A stretch of 64,000 bases of DNA from Fragilariopsis cylindrus CCMP1102 (taxonomy: Eukaryota > Bacillariophyta > Bacillariophyceae > Bacillariales > Bacillariaceae), in contig FMBT01000453.1 in assembly GCA_900095095.1 (NCBI GenBank), forward strand, positions 1-64,000, in the 5' to 3' direction. Positions 36,601 to 46,210 of this stretch are shown here, piece by piece. The position numbers and the translations under genes were made by a program. The notes under the pieces are model-generated. The model had not been told where the DNA came from. It saw nothing but the letters and a program-made list of their open reading frames with translations, and ran no database searches. Position 1 is the first letter of the stretch, and each line of letters starts with the position of its first letter.

Positions 36601-37105
36601 AACCACTTGAAGAATCTCGCTGAACCATTCGCCCACAGATACTGAAGAAAGAAGGGAAGAAATTAAATTTTCATTAATAGCATCGCAAATGACGACCACA
36701 TGCAGTCATATGTATATATACACAAGAAAAATAGAGAGATGACGAGATATAAAGTGAACAAACAGCAGAAATCATGATGAGATTTTGAAATTGAAATTTG
36801 ATATTTAACACTCGACTTTATTTGTTCTACTTTTTTTTTTTCCTACCTCGGCAGCACGATAATTAAAGTATGGGTCAAATTCATGAATTACTCGACCGTA
36901 TCATTAATGGCATACAAACGAATATTGTATGCTTCGACGCATGCTCGATATAATAATTCAAGAAACAAATAATGTAAATTGCCGATGCAACAGGAGAAAG
37001 TAATGAAACGTAAACGGCCTCCATCGGTGAGGATGATGCTGTCACAGGAGCAATTTCATTTTCCTCCTTCGAGGTATTATTTTTGTTACTTTTGGTTCCG
37101 GTCAT
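33653..37105 (-). CDS. STT3 oligosaccharyltransferase subunit, copy B (two frame breaks)
   Basis: Tandem paralogue of copy A. Four exons: 37105-36847, 36641-34623, 34496-34150 and 34028-33653; about 1000 residues when joined. Exon 1 carries EYGRVIHEFDPYFNYRAAE but contains two one-base gaps, near 36901 and near 36948-36956, that must be restored to connect ATG 37105 with this motif. Exon 2 holds the membrane domain, SVAEHQ and the catalytic AWWDYGYQI with NRTTIADGNTWNHEHI. Exons 3 and 4 encode the charged segment with CDAPGSWYCPGQYPP and the ankyrin-like end (SKDGRGPIFWAHEYGRSGM). The 34497-34622 intron is 126 nt, a multiple of three, and has no stop, so retention would insert 42 residues. 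The copy is diverged but keeps every catalytic motif, arguing for function. Confidence 0.9.
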
Positions 37106-37678
37106 AATGTCTTGATTTTCTTGGATTTTTTCTTTCTCTTCTATAGCCTTTATCGGGATGCACACACTTGTAATCTGATAAGAAGATCACAGATATTTTC
37201 AAACGAGAAATGAGATTAAAGAATGTACCGGTCTACTTTCTCTTTCTATCGCTCTTCTTTCAAGAATCGAATCCTTGTATCCTACTTCTCAAGCAAAAAG
37301 ATTTGTAACGTTTTTTTCAAATTAAAAAAAACATAAATTCTCATCATTTCGACCATTTATTTTATCACCGCACAATAAATAAAAGTTCATCAGCAATCTA
37401 TTCTTTTTTCATGAAACAGTCGCGCGTGACATAAAAATTAGTCGAACAAGTCGGACAATAAGAAATCTTCCAAGCTACGTCATACAAATAGACGCAGTCA
37501 GTCCCAAGAATCTTCATATCCTTACTCATTCATACGCTCATAACTGCTTAGCGTTGTTATCGTTGCATACCAGTATCTTAATTTTTGCATTACTGTTACA
37601 ATCCATCCATATTCACTCTATTCCAATCCTTCAGTCATCCCGTAAATTTTGCTTTTAACTTAAACAACAACAACAACA
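37106..37678. promoter_or_regulatory. Divergent intergenic region
   Basis: Between STT3 copy B (-) and the small plastid protein gene (+). A CAACAACAACAACA leader immediately precedes ATG 37679, typical of a translated-gene leader. No motif otherwise assigned. Confidence 0.35.
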
Positions 37679-38260
37679 ATGAAGTTCGGTGCCATTATTC
37701 TCGCTACCATTGCTAGTGCCTCGGCATTTAGCAACCCAACCGCAAATTCTCACACAACGAGAAATTCTATGGCCTTGAATGCTGAATCTGTACCACTTGC
37801 CAATGGTTCTATGTCTTTTAATCGCGTCTGTCGTGAATGGCGATGCAAGTACGATGGAGATAAGTCTACATCTGAAAGTTTAGAAGCAATTTCTAAGGTA
37901 TTAGATGAATGTCTTCCTGAAATTAAAAAAGCATCGAAGGATATCACGATCAATCGTTTGGTATGTGGAGGATGTTTAGATTTCAAATTAATGATGACAC
38001 TTCCATTGGCGGACTTCGGACCTTGGGAAGAAAAGTGAGTTCGACAACATGATCAACAATAGATCAATATTTTGAAAGAATTGACTGCGCCATTCGTGAT
38101 TTGTATCTTAATTTTTTGTTCTATCAATTCGATCTCACATTTTGAATTTTCTTTTTACAGTGGCTTTGCACCTGAAAGTGACTTCCTCGAAAAGATTAAG
38201 GCCATTGATGGAGTCTCTCTAGTAGAAACACAAACCATTACCAACATGGTAATCAACTAA
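37679..38260 (+). CDS. Small plastid-targeted protein, conserved but unknown
   Basis: Two exons, 37679-38034 and 38161-38260, intron 126 bp with GTGAGT donor and TTTTTACAG acceptor; 151 residues. The N-terminus [20 protein letters not shown] is a textbook diatom plastid presequence (signal peptide plus ASAF). The mature region, about 125 residues, is mixed alpha/beta without membrane segments. It contains [14 protein letters not shown] and [16 protein letters not shown], giving four cysteines in two pairs that could bind a metal or form disulfides. I do not recognise a named family. The motif-rich core and intact splice suggest a real stroma or thylakoid protein. Confidence 0.8.
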
Positions 38261-38463
38261 ACGTAGAAACAGTAAGCTTGCTAGACTGCTATTACAGTGA
38301 ATGTACACGATTATAAACTTTCTTCTTTCCTAGTTCCTAGTTAGTTATTACTATTTATTACAGTTATAATTTCGTTTAGGATAAGAATCTGTAGAAAGAT
38401 TCTATAGTGAAAATTATTAGATATCATATGTCATTTTCTATAATTTGCCGTATATTAGCTAGC

Positions 38464-41400
38464 CTACACAGGGTTTACCTCCAAATCAAGATCCTCTGAA
38501 GAGGGCCTGCTCTTTTTTTTTGTTCGCGTAGAATCCTCACTTCCGTTGACGCTATTTGTCGTCGATTCGTCAGTCATTTCATCTTCATCTGCCCAAATTT
38601 TGGAACTTCCTATACCCTGACTGACTTTATCAACAAGTACTTTTAACGCCTCACCATCAGAGGATCTGCGAACTTCTACAGTGTAATGACGAGAAGATGG
38701 ATCTAATTCATCTGGAATCAAATCAACTACTGCCTCGTCCCCATTCTTCAAGAATCCACGAATTAGAGCATCGGAGACAGCATCTTCGAAGAAACGCTGT
38801 GCGGCTCGTCTCATAGGTCGAGCACCAAACTGTGCTGCGTTGCTGCTTCCTTCTTCCATTACCTTCATAGATAGTGCAGGAGAAGCAGAAAGTTTCAAAT
38901 CTTGCTCTGATTCAGCTCGTTGCGTGATTTTACTTAAAAGCAAATCAGAAATACTTGATAGATCAGTGGAGGACAACGGAGAGAAAACAACAATTTCATC
39001 CATCCGATTCAACAATTCTGGTTTCATCGTATCCTCTAATGCATCCTTCACAGTCTCTGAAAGTCTTGCGTAAAGCAAATCATCTTCTTGTTGCTGTTTA
39101 TCTTCATTATCGCTTTCGCTTTCGCCATTGACAAGACGTGCCGCTGATTCTAGTCTTGACAGATTCAGAATATCCCGACTACCAACATTTGATGTCATGA
39201 TCAAAATTGTATTTTTGAAGTTAACTGTTCGACCTTTACCATCCGTTAAGATACCATCTTCTAAAATTTGAAGCAGTATATTTAGAACGTCGCCATGTGC
39301 CTTTTCAAGTTCATCGAGTAACACCACAGAGTGGGGTGAACTACGGACAGCCTCAGTCAACTGCCCACCCTCTTCGTAACCGATGTAGCCAGGCGGTGGA
39401 CCTGTCAATCGCGAAACAGAATGCTTCTCCATATATTCAGAACAATCAATTCGGATCATATCCTTTTCAGACCCAAAGTATGTTTCTGCTAAGGTTTTAC
39501 ATAGCTCGGTCTTACCTACAAAAAGATGAATAGTAGTATCAAGTCAATAGAGACAGTAAGTGCGAGTATTTTTATGTTGCGTTCAATGTTTGAATACAAA
39601 AGGTTGCGATACGATATGGAAAAAAAAATCTTTGATTATATTTGCAAGCTTACCTGTTCCTGTTGGGCCACAAAACATAAAGGATGCAATGGGACGTTGA
39701 GGGTCTCTCAATCCAGACCGGGCTCTACGAACTGCACGTGATACAGATTGGATTGCTCTCTTTTGTCCTTTCACTCGCATTGTCATATTATCCTCTAATT
39801 GAACCAATCGATTCATCTCACTCGACTCCAACTTTCCTAGCGGTATGGATGCCCAGTCACTAATGACCTGTGTGATTGTATGTTCGTCGACGACTGGTAG
39901 ATCCTTCTCGCTACCCTCATCCTCATCATCCTCATTATCCTCATCAGCGTACGCGGCATCACTCGAATATCTTTCTAAATGCGCAATGGCTCCGGCTTCA
40001 TCCATCAAGTCTATAGCTTTATCAGGTAAGAATCGATCGGTCAAGTAACGTTCTGACAATTTTGCCGCAGCTACAAGACTTTCGGGTGTGTACGTCACTC
40101 GATGATGTTTTTCATACGACGAAGATATTGCTCCTAGAATTTCTATCGTTTCCTGTACGGATGGCTCCTTGCACATAACAGGTTGTAAACGCCTTTCTAA
40201 CGCAGCATCCTTTTCAATGTATTTCCGGTACTCAGATATTGTAGTCGCCCCTATTAATTGAAGCTGACCTCGTGCAAGTACTGGTTTCAAAAGATTTGCG
40301 GCATCCATCGCTCCTTCTGCGGCGCCTGCTCCCACTATATTATGAATCTTAAAAACAAAAACAAATGCTGATTAGGTCGAAGAACTATTGGTAGCACTAA
40401 CAATCATGTATATAATTTGTTATAGTCGTTTCTTTTATTCTTACCTCGTCAATGAACAAATAGTTGGTGGGGCTTTCGGGTCTGTCACCTCTGATATGAT
40501 AGCCTGGAGGCGTTCTTCAAATTCTCCGCGATATTTCGTCCCAGCTACTAAGTTAGCAAGTTCTATTGAAACTAAGCGGTACCCTTAAGACGAGGCGGAC
40601 ATTTCTTCGGATCGACTAACACCTGAGCAATACCTTCAACCACAGTAGTTTTTCCTACTCCAGCTTCTCCGACTAAACATACGTTATTCTTTCGTCGTCG
40701 AACAAGTGTCCGTATGCATGAATTAATCTCCTTGTCTCGACCTTGCACAACATCCAGCAATCCATCTTTCGCTTGCTTCGTAGATCTACTCCGATTTCAT
40801 CGAGAGTTTTTGTTTTAGCGGTGCCACCAACCCCGGTCACTAATTCACGTTCATCTTCTTGACTTTCCTGCAGATGACCCAGTAAGGACACACACAAATC
40901 AACGGTATTGAAATCTGGTTCAATCTTAGTCATCAAATAATATGCTCCGTTGGTGGATGCATTATTGACAGCTTTTGGTGGATCACCCTCTTTGTACTCC
41001 AACATGGCCAACAGTAGATGTTGCGTTTGGATAGTATTCGATTCCATTGCATCAGCAATTGCTCCAGCTTCCTTCAATGTCTTTTGGACGTCCTTTCCAA
41101 AGGGAAGATCATCGTTTGGATCACGAGCCTTGAAAAAGCCACCATGACGACTTCTCTTTTTCGGGATATACTTTTTCTAACGCGGCTGTTGTTTCCCTCC
41201 AAGTGATGCCATATTGTTTTAATGTTCTTTCCATCGCAGATGATCCTGGCATATCCACAACACCCGCCACCAAAAATGGGAGTTCCACTTGAGGTTGTCC
41301 AAACTTTTGTGCTTGTTTTTGTGCTGTGACGATTGCACCAATACATTCTTCCGTCATCCGTTCGAACACCATTCGTTTTGTACTACTCGTCCTTGAACTA

Positions 41401-41581
41401 TACGTTGTCGTTGTCACATGACGGATGGTGACATACTTTTTTGTTCTATTACTTTCCCCCTGTTATTATTCGATAAGAATGCATCAACGACAGAAGTTGA
41501 CGTTAGGAACGCGATCGCTGTAAATTCCAGCATCATCGTCACGACGACGAGACAGCTTATTTTACGAATGCTTCCGGCCAT
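38464..41581 (-). CDS. HSP100/Clp ATPase, ClpC-like, predicted plastid (frameshifted)
   Basis: Two-AAA+ unfoldase. Exons: 41581-40445, 40347-39654 and 39515-38464. The N-terminus is a signal peptide ending [11 protein letters not shown], a diatom plastid motif. The Clp_N domain begins at [22 protein letters not shown]1 has Walker [16 protein letters not shown] and Walker [16 protein letters not shown] (the latter across a splice). AAA2 has GPTGTGKT (across a splice), [11 protein letters not shown] and [11 protein letters not shown]. The long coiled middle domain of ClpB is absent; a short acidic linker replaces it, so ClpC/ClpA-type is more likely. I see no clear ClpP-docking IGF/L loop. Exon 1 needs five frame corrections: one base missing near 41437, 40781, 40581 and 40474, and one surplus near 41157. 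The corrected frame is about 961 residues with splice phases that all fit. Confidence 0.85.
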
Positions 41582-43338
41582 GATTGTTTTGTTGCTTTGC
41601 TCTATTATTATGAATATATCGTTTATCTCATCAGCATTTAGTCATGTATGTAGTCGACAGTTTTGCATCAGACTAACTTCGTAATTTCATGATTCATTAA
41701 TGTTGCTTTTAAATAATCTTCAGTGTGCGTGTTCTGCGTCATTCGTTACGCAGTCGTGCACACATTTTCTGACATTATCGTTCCTAACTATTCGATTCAT
41801 TCGATTCAATTCATATTCTAGATTTGAATCGAAATTTAAAAATGTCAAAAAGATTTTTTCGCTCAATAGAAGTATTGTACTGTAATAGAAAAATCGAACA
41901 TTGTCCAACACTATCTATCTTGTATTGACTGATTGCTACTAATGATACCAAGAAGCTCCTGAAATGCTAGTAGCGGCATAATAAATGACATCGATAATGG
42001 GTACGGGTTTTTGTAGATTTTATGTCTCTTCTGTTTCATTTGTTGCTCGTTGGCGACTCGACACGATTGTAGTACGCTGAGAGTCACAGAGTCTAATGGA
42101 CAACAACGTCATCGTCCATTGTCGATCACTATCGTTCAAATGAATAAATCTGGAATTACAAAATTTGTTGACCGATTATTTGACGAGACGGATACAATAA
42201 TGATGGAACGATAAGCTTCGATGAAGCGTATGTAGGATTTCTTTATTGTATATTCAACTCAACAGACAAGCACCGATCCCACCACCCAGTAGAAAGACAG
42301 CCCTTCTTCTATTTTTACAAGCGGACATCGATAATTCCAATGTATTGAACCGAGATCAATACAGATTGCTCCTACAGAAGATGGTCCGAAGAGCTTTCTT
42401 TGATTGTCATCCCATAAATTGGTGACATGGGTTGGTGCTCCATTGTTAGCAGAAGGTACGTACTTAAAACCGAGTCAAAACTAAATATTCCGTTATATAC
42501 TGAACGTGTTTCAATTGCAGTGAGGATAGTTCCCGTCGGTTTTCGTCACTATTTCGTACTATTAATTGTTATGCGTGTCTCTCACATTTTTCCTTTCCTT
42601 TTCAAATATCTCGTCTATCATCTTCAAAAAGTGATCGTTCGAAGTTTAGCCTCCAAAAAAGAAGGCATCGAAACAGTGGTACGATTCGTCGTACCTGTCA
42701 ATTTCCACGATGCCATCATCCCGATTGTACATCCACAGCATTTCACCGAGCATTGTGTGTGTTATTTTAGTAGTTACATTAGGAAATATTTGCTTGGGAT
42801 GTGTGAACTGTCTCCTCGACTTATCTCTTCCAGATCCACATTCCTTTCCTCGTCGTGTGGAAGGCGTACAATAAGAATACATACACATACAATAACCGCT
42901 GATTTGAATTTTCATTAGTCTTTCAAATGTCGTCTAACGTTTATAACAGCGCAGCTACAATTTCTCTCATGCGTTACCCATCCTATTTGATATTCTATTT
43001 AATGGGTAGAAAAGTTTCTAATAATTATTAAAATAATCATTATGACAAGAGAAGATACCAGAATGAAAGGCGTTGTTGTCACAACCAACCAAAACAGAGG
43101 ACCATTTAAAATTGCTATAACATCGTCGAGATGAACTTCTAGTCTGGATAATACGCATTCCTGAAGAACAATTCTGCTTCTACTTCTAAATGAGTATCAG
43201 CAACATCAGTGATATTGCCAAAGATAAAATATGTCACATCAATGTATCAGTTGTGTTTTAGAAACTATCCAGTCGGAAGATGCTTTCTTTAAGTTGACTA
43301 GTAGATACAGCAACTATGATAGTCAAAGACAATTGGAC
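41582..43338. other. Intergenic, no confident gene
   Basis: About 1.7 kb, AT-rich. A 163-codon open frame at 42427-42918 (+) and an 89-codon frame on the opposite strand at 42646-42915 look incidental. No domain recognised in either. Confidence 0.45.
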
Positions 43339-45303
43339 CTATTTCCATCCAAATCGATGCTATAACGTTGAAAAAAAGAATGTGAGGAACGAAATATTAT
43401 TTCTTTTTGCGTTGATATACTGTACAATTATACAAACAAATACTACCCGGCAAGCTTCTACTTACCATCAATTCTGCCTTCATAACCAAAGGAAGTGCGA
43501 CTTGTTGAACCCTCAAATCTGGATACAATGCAGAGGCAAGACCTTCCATTATTTCTACCGCCAACGCCGCATTTACAAAAGCACCTTCCAATTTCACGCG
43601 ATGTATACATGCCAAGGAGCAAATATCGGTGATGTAGTCTCCAACATTTTCAATAAAGTTTTTATCTGCGTCCATATCGCAGATTCTTCTATACCATTAA
43701 TGAATAGTTCTTTGCCTTCCGCTGTTGCCTGTGATTCCGATCTCATTTCTGCCATAGTTTGCCCCGCGACACGACCATCTTTGCGTGTGAATGCTCCTAG
43801 AACTTTAACTATATTTTCGTGTTGCGTCGGACCCATTTCCAAGGCCAAACCGCAATCCAAGACTTGGTATTTTAGATTAGGATACTTTCCCGACACCAGA
43901 ATATTACCAGGATGAAGGTCCCCATGAATAAAATCGTGCACTATTATCCAAACGAAGGACGTCACAATCAAATCAACCAAAAATCAAAAGTGTTAGATGC
44001 AGTACGGTAAAGAAGCCATTGAATAGAAGAATTTTTCATTGAGGGAAAAATATCACCGAAATATTAAAACTTTAGGGGATGTACTTTTTTCACTTACAGA
44101 AAATCATTTGCAATGTCATTCGTAGACCAATATGTGCCATTGCTTTCTTTCCTCCTCTGGCGTTCCCTCCTTAAGATAGTTAATTATAGGTGTACCTTCA
44201 CAGAAGGTTTCAACTAATACCTTCTTGGTCGTTAATTCATCTAATGGTTTAGGAAAAGCAACCTGATCATCACCTCCAAAATTTTGATTGAATCGTTTTA
44301 GGTGGGATGCCTCGATAACTAAATCGAGTTGTGGGATCATTACATCACGAAATTGTATAACGGTATCGACCAAACTAAGAAACTGTAGATTACCGTATGG
44401 CATTTCTTCCAAAAATTTAGCAATTTTATGAAAAATATAGAAATCGACACATACTTTATTCCATATACCAGGATGTTGGACCTTGATTGCAATTTTTGTA
44501 CCCTTTGGATAATTAACTGATGGTTTTTTTAGTCGTCCTTGATAGACCTGTGCCACACATCCTGATCCAATCGGAATGGGATTTATTTCCATTGCCTCCA
44601 GGCCCTTTTCTCCAAATTGATCCTTTAAAATTTGTTGTGTTTCTTCCCACGAATGTCCCTCAGTATCGTCTTGTAATTTCCTAAAATGACGACAAAATTT
44701 AGGACTGAACAAATCTTGTCGAGTACTCGCCCATTGCGTCAGTTTGATCCATGTTGGACCAGCCTGTTCAATACCCCATAATGCATAGTTCCATGATACT
44801 CTATGTGCCTTATCTGATACATATGAAAGTGGAATTAGAAGTACAAACGGACTAGCCAATATAGACAAGTCTATCACACGTTTTGTTGCCATCCAAAATC
44901 GTGCAAATTTCGTAGTTCCAACAGAAGCAAGTGCAGTCTCATCCCAATCCTTTTTTTCCCAATCCTGCCATTCTGTTGGTTTTAATATTGCAGCCTCTGA
45001 TTCGGACCTTATTAACTGAGCGGTTGCCGCTGCGGCAGCGATTTCTAATATTCGACGTGCATGTAAACGAGAAAAATTCTTTTTCCAACGCACTATCAAT
45101 TGTTGTAGGTACTTTGACGTTGCAGTAGAAGAATTCGCCCCACTTACAGTATTAGTAGGCATCATAAACGACCAGTTGTTGTGACTTCGTAATGGTCCCA
45201 ATGCTTGAACAAGAAGAGGATGTGGAGGCATAGTGCTAGCGGCGGCGACGGCACCTCCCGTTATTGGTGCAAAGGAGAGTAGTTTGGTAGCCAATGATGT
45301 CAT
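43339..45303 (-). CDS. ABC1/UbiB-type atypical kinase (ADCK-like)
   Basis: Member of the ABC1/COQ8/UbiB family of atypical kinases/ATPases tied to quinone metabolism in mitochondria and plastids. Exons: 45303-44098, 43940-43466 and a proposed 21-nt terminal exon at 43359-43339 (HRFGWK then stop). Family motifs: KxGQ-like GPTWIKLTQWASTRQDLF, the Ala-rich loop equivalent GSGCVAQVYQGRL, the Lys in IAIKVQHPG, the acidic QLDLVIEASHLKRF, the catalytic HDFIHGDLHPGNILV and the metal-binding LDCGLALEM. Two one-base gaps, near 44142 (one G) and 43684 (one A), must be restored; splice phases then agree and the protein is about 567 residues. The start is ATG 45303, since the upstream TTG is not a start. 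The long N-terminal region is compatible with an organellar presequence. Confidence 0.88.
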
Positions 45304-45810
45304 CCTTCTATAATGAAATGTAGTAGCCCTTGTCAATTCTCTCCTGCCGGCAGAATTATTTGTAGAGATGAAATGTTGTATCGTACTAGATGGTAATTGT
45401 TTACCCCAACACGATGAATTGCACTGCTGTATTTGGTTTGTTGTACAATCTTAAAATTGTAACTGAAACAATCACCGGTCTTGATGGCTGCTGTTCTTGT
45501 CAGTGCGTTTGTCGCATGGCTTCACTCTCCAAATAACAAGCAATGAGCAACGGATACAACGCACCCATCAAATTCAAAATGCGAAGTTGAAGGACATCCG
45601 GGACTCGACTCAAATATTTTTGAAAATAGCTATTAGCAAGTAATAGGCTACGTACTATGTTCAATATGCACGTAGGCTACAGTATTTAGTGACTGTATAG
45701 AATGTAGATACAATGAATAATGAATAAAGTACCATTGAAAACATCAGGAATGAGAAATGTTTGCTTAAAAGGGATAGCAAGAAATTTCCTACTTAGCATG
45801 TGCTCACAAT
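45304..45810. promoter_or_regulatory. Intergenic upstream of ABC1-type kinase
   Basis: Expected promoter of the minus-strand kinase gene. A small ATG-initiated frame near 45720 (+) could be the start of the adjacent Cys-rich frame, but the two are out of frame. No motif assigned. Confidence 0.3.
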
Positions 45811-46167
45811 GTGGAGCAAGACATTCGTTTACCTCCACTACTATATCAACTTTTCGAAACTCTGTGGGTCTTGCATGACGGTCTTGCATTCTCGCATTCT
45901 CGCATTCTTGGTGACAAAAGGACAAGCCCTGAGCCAATCAACGCAGAATCACTTTTCAATTGCAACGATACGGATGATAGTTCGGATTTTTCCTTTGTTG
46001 AAGTTTGTACCGAATATAAATGTAAAGGGGAGTCTCCGATATCTATCGAGGAACATATCAATAAGTACTTTGCTGGAACTGATTGTGTTACAAAATGTCA
46101 ATCAGATAATAGCCTATGCGACGACGATAAAATACACAATAGACAATCATGTTACGACCTAGACTAA
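45811..46167 (+). CDS. Possible Cys-rich small protein, frame uncertain
   Basis: An open frame of about 118 codons with eight cysteines, seven of them in its second half (NCNDTD, EVCTEYKCKG, GTDCVTKCQSDNSLC, SCYDLD), reaching a stop at 46167. The composition resembles a disulfide-rich secreted or lumenal protein rather than random AT-rich DNA. There is no in-frame ATG; the first candidate is a GTG. An upstream exon or a frame break is therefore required if this is real. It lies on the strand opposite the flanking genes. I do not recognise a family. Confidence 0.3.
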   Translation: MEQDIRLPPLLYQLFETLWVLHDGLAFSHSRILGDKRTSPEPINAESLFNCNDTDDSSDFSFVEVCTEYKCKGESPISIEEHINKYFAGTDCVTKCQSDNSLCDDDKIHNRQSCYDLD

Positions 46168-46210
46168 TATGGGAAGATATCAAGGAGTTAAATGTATGTT
46201 AGATTAGACT

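Noticed and set aside
42427-42918. 163-codon plus-strand open frame in the long intergenic region
   Set aside because: Composition looks random, no motif, and no splice-site logic or neighbour supports it.
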